Assembly (NCBI GenBank): GCA_965661005.1
Contig: CBFICB010000008.1
Coordinates: forward strand, 1-64,000
Reading direction: 5' to 3'
DNA length: 64,000 nt
DNA from: UBA5109 sp965661005
GTDB lineage: Bacteria; Pseudomonadota; Gammaproteobacteria; Pseudomonadales; Pseudohongiellaceae
The notes beneath the pieces are model-generated. The model had not been told where the DNA came from and ran no database searches. It was given only the letters and a program-made list of their open reading frames with translations. The position numbers and the translations under genes are program-made. Below are positions 33,969 to 43,419 of this stretch, piece by piece; the first letter of the stretch is position 1; every line of letters begins with the position of its first letter.

Positions 33969-36701
33969 CTAGAAATTCCCACCAATATCAAACTGGAATG
34001 ATTCCTGCTCGTCAATGATACTGCTATTGAAAGGTTTAGCAAGACTAAAGGTCATCAAGCCTAAATACCCTGTAAACCAACTGACTGATATTCCTGCCGA
34101 ATACCTGACTTCATCGAATGAAAAATTAGAACAATTATTGTTAGCAATTTGCCTGTCTGTACAATAACTGGAAAACACATTGCCAGCATCAATAAATACA
34201 CTGGATCTAATTGTGTCTCTAGACTCTAACGGCCCTAGTGGAAAAATCAACTCTGCGGTACCGGTTGCCTGAACGTTACCGCCAAAAGGCTGCGGACGGC
34301 CAAAGAATAGTGGCCGCGTATCTAATTCATTTTCATAGACCGGTTGGCCAGCGGCATCAAAGACCAGATTTCCATTTGCGTCTCTAGCTTGAGCAAGTTT
34401 ATAAGCTCTTTCCGAGTCAAACCTGAACTGGGCATTGCCTAAAAAATCCAGGATTAGATCGCCATTACTATCTCGCAATAGCTCTGCTGGCTCCTCACGG
34501 TATAGAAGTGCATCTGTACTTCTTGGGCCAAGAGTGTTTCTTCTAAAACCACGAATCGTGCCTTGCCCACCCGCATAGAAATTCCTGAAAAACGGCAGTT
34601 GTTCAGTACCACCATAGCCATCACCATAACCCAGGGTCCCTTCTAGATGAACAATCCAGGAAGGAGATAAAAATGGAATAAACCTATTCAGTGGAGTGTA
34701 GGTTTCGCCAAACAAACGTAACTTATAAAAAGATAATTGACTGCCAGGTAAAGCAAACTCAACTGACAGAGATCGTTGACTGCCTCCTGTCGCAAAAATA
34801 CCTGGCTGCAGTAGATTATTACTTCTCCAGTCTGCTGTTAGAGTCAGGTCAATAAAAGAATTACCTTCTCGATCGACAAAACCAGGTGTGATTTCTCGAA
34901 AAGCCGAAGTAGGAAGACTTGACAGAGGGGCTAACACAGCATCAGCAATTGGAAAAACTGTTCCAGTATTAGGATCAGTAAACTCTCTCAAGCGAGCTGG
35001 CTGCACTAAATAGTTATTAATAGCGGGATCCAGTCTTGGGCTTCCAGCTATCTCCTGAACGGGCCCAAATCCTGTCTCAATTTCAGTACTGGTCATAGCC
35101 AAAGAAAAATTCAAAAATTGACTTTCACCAATTGGATAACCAAAGCTTACGTTGGCACTCGTCTGATTGGTACTATAAGCGGCAAGATTAAGCTCTGCGT
35201 AATCAGATGTAACATAAGACAATCCAAATCCTCGACTCACCCCATCAACTGTATAAAATGGATCCAGATAGTTAAAGGCATATCTTGTTGAAAACGCATT
35301 AGTATTCACACCAACACTTACTTGCTTGCCAGTACCAAGGAAGTTTCTTTCCTGCAGATCGGCACTTAGACTCAAACCCTGTACCTGTGCAAAACCCACA
35401 GAAAAGTTAATTGACCCTGAGAGCTGTTCTTCAACAGAAAAATCTACATTTATCTGGTCTGTGACACCTCCCACCTCTGTGGTTTCATATTCGACCGATG
35501 AAAAATATCCCAATCGTTCTAGTCTTACCTTGGACTGCTCTATTGCATTTGCAGAAGCAGGAGCGCCCTCCATTTGTCGCATCTCCTGTCTTAATACTTC
35601 ATCTACCGTTCTGGTATTTCCATTAAAGGTAATTCTGTTTACATAGGTTCTATTGCCGGGAACGACAAAAAAAGTGACATCTACTGTTCCTTCATCTTCA
35701 TTAACAATTGGCACGCCATTTACTTCTGCAAAAAAGTAGCCTCTATTGCTTAAGGTAGTAGTCATCGCTTCGGCTATCTGAGTAATCAGAATTTGAGAAA
35801 ATACTTGCCCGGGCTGTATAAAGCCCAACAATTGGTTTAGAAATATTTCTGAGCTAACTAAATCCCCGGCTAGGGAAACATCGTTGATTCTGTATATTTC
35901 TCCTTCATCAATATTAATAGTGATGTAGATTTGGTCTCGATTAGGTGACAATGAAATAACAGGCAATGTGACGGCAAAGTTCACATAACCCTGGTCCATA
36001 TAAAAAGACTGCAAATTTTCAAGATCTCCGGTAATTGCCTCACGGGAATACCGATCATCACCGGTGATAAAGGATATGAAATGAGTTTCTCTTAACTCAA
36101 ATAGTTCAAGCAGCTCTTCATCGCTAAAAGCTTCATTACCTACAATATTGATATGAATAATTTTTGATGGATCGCCCTCTGTAATATTAATTTGCAATGC
36201 AACCCGATTTCGCGCCTGTTCCTCAAACTCAAGTTCAACCACTGCACCATAAAGACCCTGTGAAACATATTGGCCTTCCATTGCAATTTGTAAGCCTTCG
36301 AGAACTGACGGGTCAAATAATTCACCAACAGACAAGCCCAGGCTGGCAATATTTTCCATCAGCACTTCTTCAGGAATAGCATCGCTACCTTCAATAACCA
36401 CACTACTGATGGACGGTCTTTCTGTCACATTAATAATGAGCTCGTTGTTGGGCCCCTGAGAAACTTCAACATCTTCAAAAGAGCTCGTAGCCATCAAATT
36501 ACGAATAATGTCAGCTATATCAGCTTGTGTGATTTCATCACCGATATTGACATTCAACACACTGAATATTGATGTGGAAGAAACCCGTTGCAGATTTTCC
36601 AGGTATATTTCTGAAACTGTGAAGCTTTGTGCAAAACCAGATATGGGTAAAGAACACAGAAACAATACACATAGTAAATGATGACGAACAAATCTAAGCA
36701 T
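33969..36701 (-). CDS. bamA: Outer membrane protein assembly factor BamA
   Basis: BamA of 910 residues has a signal peptide (about 1-24, ending SGFAQS), five POTRA domains (about 25-430), and a 16-strand beta-barrel ending in phenylalanine (FDIGGNF), the C-terminal signature of outer-membrane proteins. The barrel is about 100 residues longer than in E. coli BamA (810 in total), with extended extracellular loops around residues 590-640 and 740-800. It inserts beta-barrels into the outer membrane. It is flanked by rseP and skp as in E. coli. Confidence 0.96.
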   Translation of the reverse strand: MLRFVRHHLLCVLFLCSLPISGFAQSFTVSEIYLENLQRVSSTSIFSVLNVNIGDEITQADIADIIRNLMATSSFEDVEVSQGPNNELIINVTERPSISSVVIEGSDAIPEEVLMENIASLGLSVGELFDPSVLEGLQIAMEGQYVSQGLYGAVVELEFEEQARNRVALQINITEGDPSKIIHINIVGNEAFSDEELLELFELRETHFISFITGDDRYSREAITGDLENLQSFYMDQGYVNFAVTLPVISLSPNRDQIYITINIDEGEIYRINDVSLAGDLVSSEIFLNQLLGFIQPGQVFSQILITQIAEAMTTTLSNRGYFFAEVNGVPIVNEDEGTVDVTFFVVPGNRTYVNRITFNGNTRTVDEVLRQEMRQMEGAPASANAIEQSKVRLERLGYFSSVEYETTEVGGVTDQINVDFSVEEQLSGSINFSVGFAQVQGLSLSADLQERNFLGTGKQVSVGVNTNAFSTRYAFNYLDPFYTVDGVSRGFGLSYVTSDYAELNLAAYSTNQTSANVSFGYPIGESQFLNFSLAMTSTEIETGFGPVQEIAGSPRLDPAINNYLVQPARLREFTDPNTGTVFPIADAVLAPLSSLPTSAFREITPGFVDREGNSFIDLTLTADWRSNNLLQPGIFATGGSQRSLSVEFALPGSQLSFYKLRLFGETYTPLNRFIPFLSPSWIVHLEGTLGYGDGYGGTEQLPFFRNFYAGGQGTIRGFRRNTLGPRSTDALLYREEPAELLRDSNGDLILDFLGNAQFRFDSERAYKLAQARDANGNLVFDAAGQPVYENELDTRPLFFGRPQPFGGNVQATGTAELIFPLGPLESRDTIRSSVFIDAGNVFSSYCTDRQIANNNCSNFSFDEVRYSAGISVSWFTGYLGLMTFSLAKPFNSSIIDEQESFQFDIGGNF

Positions 36702-36732
36702 AATTAAAAATCTAATATCCAGGTAACTGCTA

Positions 36733-38112
36733 TTAAAGCAAGCGGTTTATATCGTTATAGAACGCAATAAACATTACAGAAACAATTAAAAATATTCCTA
36801 ACTGCATCCCCATTGCTTGAACTTTTTCTGGCACAGGTCGGCGTATCACAGCCTCAATCAGGTAGTAGAGCAAATGCCCCCCATCTAGAACAGGAACTGG
36901 CAACAAATTCAAAATCCCCAAACTAATACTCAAAACTGCAAGAAAGCTTAGATAGTATTCAAGCCCAAAAGTTGCAGTTTGACCCGCAACTTGTGCAATT
37001 GTGATAGGCCCGCTTAAATTCTCCACTGAAATTAAGCCCACTATCATCTTCTTGATGGAATCAAGTATAAAAACAGCGTTATCCCAGGTCTCAGTAAAAG
37101 CGTAAGGCACAGCAGTTAAAGCTGAATAGCGAACCGACCTATTCATGTCGTCGGGCAGTGTTGGCATCACTTCTGGAACGGCAACACCTGCACCAATATA
37201 GCCCGTCTGCTCACCATTATTATCAACGCTTAATTCAGGCCTGAGTGTCAAATCCAGCACTTGACCTTGTCTGCGAACTCGAATGGATAAATCCTGCTCC
37301 GGATTTTTTCTTACAATATCAACCCAATGCATCCAACCTGAGACTTCAATTTGATTGACTTCCAGAATTTCATCTTGGGAAACCAGGCCTGCCTGCTGAG
37401 CGCGACCTTCAGGTAAAAGCTCTCCAATGACCGCAGGAATATCAAGTCGATAAGGAGTAATGCCGAGTGCTCCCAGTACATTCGGTTCAGCTTCATCAAT
37501 TAACCAACGATCTATGCGTATAGTCGTATTGTTGATTAAATCACTGCCCGGCGAGATAAAGCTCAAGTCAAGATTCCCGCTCTCCCCCAGCCTCTCAAGC
37601 AAGGCTATTCTTACTTCCTGCCAGGTTCGGGTTTGCTCACCATCAATGCTGATTATTTCATCGCCACGTTGCAATCCGACTAAGGCTACAGACGAATCTG
37701 CTTCGATATTGCCAATAACAGGAGCGACGCCACTCACGCCGGTCATAAACATTAACCAATAAAGTACAACTGCGAGTATTAAATTAGCCAAAGGGCCGGC
37801 TGATACAATTGCGGTTTTTTGAGCCAGAGTTTTATGATTAAAGGCCAGGGCTTTTTCACTTTCACTAATATCTTCTTCTCGCTCACCAAACATCTTCACA
37901 TAACCGCCTAAGGGCAAAACAGCAATACGATATTCAGTCTCTCCCCTATACCAGCTATACAGAGATTTCCCAAAGCCAATGGAAAAGCACTCTATTTTGA
38001 CCCCGCAACGTTTAGCCACCCAATAATGACCAAACTCATGGATAGTCACCAGAATGCCTAACGTGACCAGCATGGCAAGGATGTTAATTGAAAATGTCTG
38101 TAATATTTCCAT
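36733..38112 (-). CDS. rseP: Site-2 protease RseP
   Basis: RseP of 459 residues. The zinc-binding HExxH motif is in the first membrane segment (H25, E26, H29 of TIHEFGHYW), two PDZ domains occupy about 110-300, and the last membrane region contains NLLPVPVLDGG. It cleaves anti-sigma factor RseA in the membrane and clears signal-peptide remnants. It lies between dxr and bamA, tying outer-membrane assembly to its stress response. Confidence 0.96.
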   Translation of the reverse strand: MEILQTFSINILAMLVTLGILVTIHEFGHYWVAKRCGVKIECFSIGFGKSLYSWYRGETEYRIAVLPLGGYVKMFGEREEDISESEKALAFNHKTLAQKTAIVSAGPLANLILAVVLYWLMFMTGVSGVAPVIGNIEADSSVALVGLQRGDEIISIDGEQTRTWQEVRIALLERLGESGNLDLSFISPGSDLINNTTIRIDRWLIDEAEPNVLGALGITPYRLDIPAVIGELLPEGRAQQAGLVSQDEILEVNQIEVSGWMHWVDIVRKNPEQDLSIRVRRQGQVLDLTLRPELSVDNNGEQTGYIGAGVAVPEVMPTLPDDMNRSVRYSALTAVPYAFTETWDNAVFILDSIKKMIVGLISVENLSGPITIAQVAGQTATFGLEYYLSFLAVLSISLGILNLLPVPVLDGGHLLYYLIEAVIRRPVPEKVQAMGMQLGIFLIVSVMFIAFYNDINRLL

Positions 38113-38226
38113 GAATATTATTTAGTTACTGTAAAATTAATTTCATCTTTAATCATGTTGAGTACACTTACCAGGCACACTTACTAGGTATACTAAAAAT
38201 CATCTTGCATAAATGTCTTGCAAAGA

Positions 38227-39426
38227 CTATGCAGTCGTTAACTTTTTGGCCAAGGATCTAGCCAGCTTATCTTCTTCCTGGATCTCTTCAATACTATTAA
38301 CGACCCTGCATTCCTGTTTATTCATCACCTCTTCTATAATAACAGGAATTTGATTGAATCTGATCTCTCTTTGCAGAAATGCTGCAACAGCAATTTCATT
38401 CACAGCATTCAGAATTATGGGGGCTGAGTCACCCCTCAAAGCGGCTTCTCTGCCCAGACGCAAACAGGGAAAATGTTCTTCATCCGCTTCTTGAAAATTT
38501 AATTGCCCAATCTCAGCAAGGTTTAATGACTCGACTCCAGCGACTATTCTGTTTGGCCAGGCTAATCCATGAGCTATCGGGGTTCTCATGTCAGGGTTCC
38601 CCAATTGGGCTAATACAGAACCATCCAGGTAATACACCATGGAATGAATAATACTTTGTGGGTGAATCAACACTTCAATCTGCTCTGCCGGAAGATCAAA
38701 TAGCAGGCTAGCCTCAATGAGTTCCAGTGCCTTGTTCAGCATGCTTGCAGAATCCACTGAAATCTTAGGCCCCATACTCCAATTTGGATGTTTGCATGCT
38801 TGTACAGGGGTGACTGATGCCAATTCGCTTGTGGTGCTATTTAAAAAAGGCCCACCCGAAGCGGTTAAGACAATTTTCTTTACTCCAAGCTCTTGCTCAT
38901 TATTGAATTTAGCCTGGTGATCAACAGGTAAACACTGAAAGATTGCATTATGTTCACTATCAATTGGTATAACCCGAGCACCTGACTGATCAACCAGCTG
39001 CATAAACAACTTACCTGCCATCACCAGTGCTTCTTTATTTGCCAACAATACTTTCTTGCCTGTCTCTGCTGCTCGCAGGGTTGGCAATAAGCCAGCACCA
39101 CCAACAATTGCAGCCATGACGCTATCAACCAACTCATGACCAGCCACATAATTAAGCCCATCAATGCCTTCAAGCACATTCGTAGTAGCACCCGCGAGAG
39201 TGAGTTTACTTTTTAAATCTTTGGCCGCAGCACTATCCAGCATGACTGCGTAAGCAGGCTGAAACTCCATGCACTGCTTGAAGAGCAAATCCACCTGGGA
39301 TTTAGCCGTTAGTGCAAAAGTTTCATAATTTTCCGGGTTGGCTCGAATAACATTGAGCGTATTGACTCCAATGGAGCCAGTAGAACCCAGTATGCTTACT
39401 CTCTGTTTATGATCAGTAACAGGCAT
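38227..39426 (-). CDS. dxr: 1-deoxy-D-xylulose 5-phosphate reductoisomerase
   Basis: Dxr (IspC) of 399 residues. The NADPH-binding motif ILGSTGSIGVNTL is at the N-terminus, LLANKEALVMAG and the metal-binding PIDSEHNAIFQCL lie in the centre, and a C-terminal helical bundle follows. It converts DXP to MEP, the step before IspD. Location between cdsA and rseP is standard in gammaproteobacteria. The 114-bp gap to rseP carries two short near-repeats of ACACTTACCAGG and no gene. Confidence 0.97.
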   Translation of the reverse strand: MPVTDHKQRVSILGSTGSIGVNTLNVIRANPENYETFALTAKSQVDLLFKQCMEFQPAYAVMLDSAAAKDLKSKLTLAGATTNVLEGIDGLNYVAGHELVDSVMAAIVGGAGLLPTLRAAETGKKVLLANKEALVMAGKLFMQLVDQSGARVIPIDSEHNAIFQCLPVDHQAKFNNEQELGVKKIVLTASGGPFLNSTTSELASVTPVQACKHPNWSMGPKISVDSASMLNKALELIEASLLFDLPAEQIEVLIHPQSIIHSMVYYLDGSVLAQLGNPDMRTPIAHGLAWPNRIVAGVESLNLAEIGQLNFQEADEEHFPCLRLGREAALRGDSAPIILNAVNEIAVAAFLQREIRFNQIPVIIEEVMNKQECRVVNSIEEIQEEDKLARSLAKKLTTA

Positions 39427-39430
39427 AAAA

Positions 39431-40246
39431 CTAATTAAAATAAATCAGTACCAACATGTATATCGGTGCTGTAGAGACAATTCCGTCTATTCTGTCAAGA
39501 ATACCGCCATGTCCAGGCAGTATATTTCCGCTATCTTTCATTCCTCTAACTCGTTTCAGCATACTTTCAAATAAATCACCAACCACACTAAAAGACGATA
39601 CTAATAGAGGCAAAATGATGAGTAAAAGCCAGTCAATCGCTCCTCCTTCCAAAGAATTTCTGAGGAGCATAAGAATAATGAAAACAAAAAAACAAGCGCC
39701 CAGGCCACCCAGCACCCCTTCCCATGTTTTATTTGGGCTAACCAACTCTGCCAGTTTATGTTTACCAAACTTCTTACCCGAGAAATAAGCTCCCACATCT
39801 GCAGCAGCCACTAAGATAATTAAACTGAGAAATTCAAAAGAAAAATTATCCAGGTTTCTTATGTGAAGCAATACAAGCCAGCAAGGTATTAATACCAAAA
39901 AGCCCATAAGACTCAGAATATTTGGTTTATTCCAATGATTGTTATAACGCGGGTAGGTGGAAATAAGAAAGAAAGCCAGCAACCAGAAAACCAGGCTCAT
40001 ACTTAAAATAACCAGGGTATCATTTCGAAAAAAGATGTAGAGTAATGCACTGACAAACAGAAACAATACACAATATAAACAACGCCCGACTATATTCTGA
40101 ATATCCGCCAGTCTGCTCCATTCCCAAGCACCGATAAGCGTGACTAAACTTAAGAATATTGAAAACAAAAAGGCATTTGTAAAAAAAACAATCAGCAATA
40201 AAGCTGACAACAGTAGGATTGCAGTAACAATTCTTTGAGCTAACAT
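39431..40246 (-). CDS. cdsA: Phosphatidate cytidylyltransferase
   Basis: CdsA of 271 residues is a polytopic membrane protein with about eight segments. The family signature lies near the C-terminus (KRVRGMKDSGNILPGHGGIL DRID region), and the NKTWEGVLGG motif is at about 170. It makes CDP-diacylglycerol from phosphatidic acid and CTP for phospholipid synthesis. It lies 4 bp from dxr and 17 bp from uppS. Confidence 0.96.
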   Translation of the reverse strand: MLAQRIVTAILLLSALLLIVFFTNAFLFSIFLSLVTLIGAWEWSRLADIQNIVGRCLYCVLFLFVSALLYIFFRNDTLVILSMSLVFWLLAFFLISTYPRYNNHWNKPNILSLMGFLVLIPCWLVLLHIRNLDNFSFEFLSLIILVAAADVGAYFSGKKFGKHKLAELVSPNKTWEGVLGGLGACFFVFIILMLLRNSLEGGAIDWLLLIILPLLVSSFSVVGDLFESMLKRVRGMKDSGNILPGHGGILDRIDGIVSTAPIYMLVLIYFN

Positions 40247-40263
40247 CTTAGGAAACTACCATA

Positions 40264-40998
40264 CTAGGACTCTAGCTGTTCGCTAACCATTCCAAAACGC
40301 CTTTGTCGCTTAGCATAATCATCTAAGGCGATATCAAACTCTTTTTCAGAGAAGTCAGGCCAGAATGTTTCTGTAAAATAAAATTCAGTATAAGCAAATT
40401 GCCACAACAAGAAATTGGAAATCCGCTTTTCTCCTCCTGTCCTGATGCATAAATCAGGCTCAGGAATATCGCCAAGTGATATATATTGCTGCATCAACTC
40501 CTGATTTATCTCAGTCGTGTCCAGGCTTCCTTGCTTTACTTTTTCAGCAATTGCTTTTGTTGCATGAGCAATATCCCAGCGACCACCATAATTAGCGGCA
40601 ACATTAACGGTCAATCCTGTATTGTTTTTTGTCAGCTCTTTTGCAATTTGCATTTTTTCTTGAAGCTTCCTGGGGAAGCGACTGCTATCACCAATGAAAT
40701 TAATCCTTACATTTCTTTCATGCAATTTATTAACTTCTCGACGCTGCAGTACACTTAAAAAAAGCGCCATCAAACTGCTCACTTCTTTTTTAGGACGCAG
40801 CCAGTTTTCACTACTGAATACAAATAAGGTTAAATAGTCAATTTCTAGATCAACACTGTAATTAGTGATGATGCGCGACTGTAAGGCGCCCTTACGATGC
40901 CCTGATAATTGAGAATTATTATTTTGTTTGGACCAACGATTATTACCATCCATGATAATCGCGATATGACGGGGTAATTTTTTATTGTCTACTGACAC
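40264..40998 (-). CDS. uppS: Undecaprenyl diphosphate synthase
   Basis: UppS of 244 residues: HIAIIMDGNNRW (catalytic Asp17) at the N-terminus, LFVFSSENW, and the RTGGEKRISNFLLWQ segment define the cis-prenyltransferase. It builds the C55 carrier lipid used for peptidoglycan and O-antigen. The recycling side of this lipid cycle is represented by the DUF368 gene at 15.1 kb. It lies 26 bp downstream of frr. Confidence 0.97.
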   Translation of the reverse strand: MSVDNKKLPRHIAIIMDGNNRWSKQNNNSQLSGHRKGALQSRIITNYSVDLEIDYLTLFVFSSENWLRPKKEVSSLMALFLSVLQRREVNKLHERNVRINFIGDSSRFPRKLQEKMQIAKELTKNNTGLTVNVAANYGGRWDIAHATKAIAEKVKQGSLDTTEINQELMQQYISLGDIPEPDLCIRTGGEKRISNFLLWQFAYTEFYFTETFWPDFSEKEFDIALDDYAKRQRRFGMVSEQLES

Positions 40999-41024
40999 TA
41001 AGGTTCCACCTTAAAAAACTTAAA

Positions 41025-41582
41025 TCAGATTGCCAACAAATCAGTTTCTTTAGCGTTATATTTTTCTTCTACTTTGGCGATATAGTTATCAGTCAGTTTT
41101 TGAATATCCTGCTCGGCTTTATGCTCATCATCCTCGCTAATTTCTTTTTCTTTAAGCAAGTCTTTCACATGCTGATTAGCGTCACGTCTAATATTTCGTA
41201 ATGCAACACGTGCATTTTCAGCTTCTTGCTTGGCTTGCTTGGTATATTCTTTACGAGTTTCTTCAGTTAAGGCCGGCATCGGGACTCTGATGACATCTCC
41301 ATTATTTGAAGGATTTAAACCCAGATCTGAGCTCATGATTGCTTTTTCAATGGCGCTAAGCATGTTTTTTTCCCAAGGCGTAATCAGCAAAGAACGGCCA
41401 TCTTCAACCGTTACATTTGCCACTTGCTGAATGGGGGTAGGTGTTCCGTAATAATCAACAAAGACATTATCCAGAATATTGGGGTGCGCCCTGCCAGTTC
41501 TGATTTTATTGAAGGCTGAATCAAGACTATTTAAACTTTTTTCCATTCTATCTTCTGCGTCTAACAATATCTCTTCAATCAT
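41025..41582 (-). CDS. frr: Ribosome recycling factor
   Basis: The 185-residue protein has the usual family length. It shows the RRF coiled-coil domain sequence, with SLDSAFNKIRTGRAHP near the N-terminus, the FVDYYGTPTPIQQVANV segment, and the C-terminal helix (EKEISEDDEHKAEQDIQKLTD region). With EF-G it splits post-termination ribosomes. It lies between pyrH and uppS in the conserved rpsB-tsf-pyrH-frr-uppS series. Confidence 0.97.
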   Translation of the reverse strand: MIEEILLDAEDRMEKSLNSLDSAFNKIRTGRAHPNILDNVFVDYYGTPTPIQQVANVTVEDGRSLLITPWEKNMLSAIEKAIMSSDLGLNPSNNGDVIRVPMPALTEETRKEYTKQAKQEAENARVALRNIRRDANQHVKDLLKEKEISEDDEHKAEQDIQKLTDNYIAKVEEKYNAKETDLLAI

Positions 41583-41635
41583 CAGCTTTCTCCTTTCAAT
41601 ATTTCAACAACAATATCTCAGATGAGTGTCAACTT

Positions 41636-42364
41636 TTAAGAACCAGATTCGATTAATGTGCCTTCTTCTTCTCCAACCATAATATTAAAGAGCGCTTTCT
41701 TTTTATTCATATTAAACACTCTGACCGGTAAATTATGGTCACGACTCAAGCAGATTGCTGTTAAATCCATCACACCTAATTTTTTATCAAGAATTTCATC
41801 AAAGGTTAATCGATCATACTTAACAGCATCTGGATGCTTAACCGGATCCGCCGAATAAACGCCATCGACTTTGGTAGCCTTAAGAACCAGATCTGCATCA
41901 ATCTCAATACCACGCAAACAAGCTGCAGAATCTGTCGTAAAAAAAGGATTACCGGTTCCAGCAGAAAATATGACAACATCGCCAGCTTTCAAATGTCTGA
42001 TGGCTGTACGGCGATCATAATGCTCCACAACACCACTCATTGGTATAGCAGACATGACCCGACTTGGAATATTAGCCCGTTCCAGTGCATCTCGCATGGC
42101 AAGCGCATTCATCACAGTCGCAAGCATGCCCATATGGTCACCAGTGACTCTTTCCATGCCTGCAGCATGTAAAGCAGCCCCTCTAAAGAGATTGCCGCCT
42201 CCAATAACCACACCAACCTGAACACCTATCTCAACTAATTGCCCTATCTCTAGCGCCATACGATCAAGCACTTTCGGATCAATTCCAAAATCTGCACTGC
42301 CAGTGAGAGCTTCACCGCTTAGCTTGAGTAAGATTCTGTCAAATTTCCTTATTTTTATGCTCAT
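41636..42364 (-). CDS. pyrH: Uridylate kinase
   Basis: PyrH of 242 residues, amino-acid-kinase fold: RILLKLSGEAL at the N-terminus, VIGGGNLFRGA, and FSAGTGNPFFTTDSAACLR in the centre. It phosphorylates UMP to UDP, is typically hexameric, and is GTP-activated in gammaproteobacteria. It lies between tsf and frr. Confidence 0.97.
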   Translation of the reverse strand: MSIKIRKFDRILLKLSGEALTGSADFGIDPKVLDRMALEIGQLVEIGVQVGVVIGGGNLFRGAALHAAGMERVTGDHMGMLATVMNALAMRDALERANIPSRVMSAIPMSGVVEHYDRRTAIRHLKAGDVVIFSAGTGNPFFTTDSAACLRGIEIDADLVLKATKVDGVYSADPVKHPDAVKYDRLTFDEILDKKLGVMDLTAICLSRDHNLPVRVFNMNKKKALFNIMVGEEEGTLIESGS

Positions 42365-42384
42365 AATCGGCTTACATGACTGGT

Positions 42385-43263
42385 TTAATTGTTGTCAGTG
42401 TCTTTTAACTGCTCAGCGACTTCAGCCGCAAAATCAACTTCAGCGACCTCAATACCTTCACCCACTTCAAAGCGGCTAAAGCTGATGATCTCGGCATTTG
42501 CATCCTTAACCATTTTACCAACCTTTATATCCGGATCTTTTACAAAGGCCTGCTCGGTCAATGAAACTTCTTCAATAAATTTACGCAGTCGTCCACTAAC
42601 CATTTTTTCAACGATATCTGCTGGTTTACCGCTTTCCGCAGCTTGAGCTGTATAAATTTCACTTTCTTTACTTAGCACATCCGCTGGAACTTCTTCAGCG
42701 TTTACAACCATCGGACTGGCGGCGGCTACATGCATGGCAACATCTTTTGCCAATGCTTCGTCACCACCACGCAAACTGATCAAAACTGCTATTTTACTGT
42801 TTGAATGAAGATACGATCCGACCGTTAGGCCCTCTTCCGCCGCAACTGCAGCACGTCTTACCGTAATGTTTTCACCAATTCTCTGGACCAGACCCAATCT
42901 TGCTGCTTCAAGCTCAGAGTCCATTAACTTGGCTATGTCTGATTCTTTGGTTTCAAATAGTGCAGCCAAGATTTGATTGGCAAATTTGCCAAAGTTCTCT
43001 TCTTTGGCAGCAAAATCTGTTTCACTATTGACTTCAACCATGACCCCATAACTATTGTCACTGGCTAATTTCACCAGAACCACCCCTTCTGCAGCGGTAC
43101 GACCTGCTTTTTTTGCAGCTTTCATGCCGCTCGCTTTTCGTAATAACTCGATAGCCTGATCAATATCTCCATTGGATTCTACGAGAGCATTCTTGCACTC
43201 CATCATCCCCAGGCTGGTTCTTTCTCGTAACTCTTTAACTAATGCTGCTGAAATGTTAGCCAT
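42385..43263 (-). CDS. tsf: Elongation factor Ts
   Basis: EF-Ts of 292 residues. The N-terminal UBA-like domain (VKELRERTSLGMMECKNAL) and the core TDFAAKEENF motif (about 80-89) are both intact. It exchanges GDP for GTP on EF-Tu. It is co-transcribed with rpsB through a 156-bp gap that carries a palindromic hairpin (43362-43377). Confidence 0.97.
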   Translation of the reverse strand: MANISAALVKELRERTSLGMMECKNALVESNGDIDQAIELLRKASGMKAAKKAGRTAAEGVVLVKLASDNSYGVMVEVNSETDFAAKEENFGKFANQILAALFETKESDIAKLMDSELEAARLGLVQRIGENITVRRAAVAAEEGLTVGSYLHSNSKIAVLISLRGGDEALAKDVAMHVAAASPMVVNAEEVPADVLSKESEIYTAQAAESGKPADIVEKMVSGRLRKFIEEVSLTEQAFVKDPDIKVGKMVKDANAEIISFSRFEVGEGIEVAEVDFAAEVAEQLKDTDNN

Positions 43264-43361
43264 AATATTCGGCTCCTCTAATACTTCTATTATATGTGTC
43301 TCACTTTTTTCACCCTTGCTTAGATTACGAAGACTGAAAAAAGTTTAAGCGTTTAATTAAA

Positions 43362-43377
43362 AGGGCTTTAAAGCCCT
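43362..43377 (-). terminator. Palindromic hairpin in the rpsB-tsf gap, attenuator-like
   Basis: AGGGCTTTAAAGCCCT is a perfect palindrome followed on the minus strand by TTTTAATT. It may act as a partial terminator or processing hairpin, lowering tsf expression relative to rpsB. The short U-run makes strong termination unlikely. Confidence 0.5.
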
Positions 43378-43419
43378 GTATTCATTACTACTGAAAGCAA
43401 ATTTAAGCGACTTATGGCT

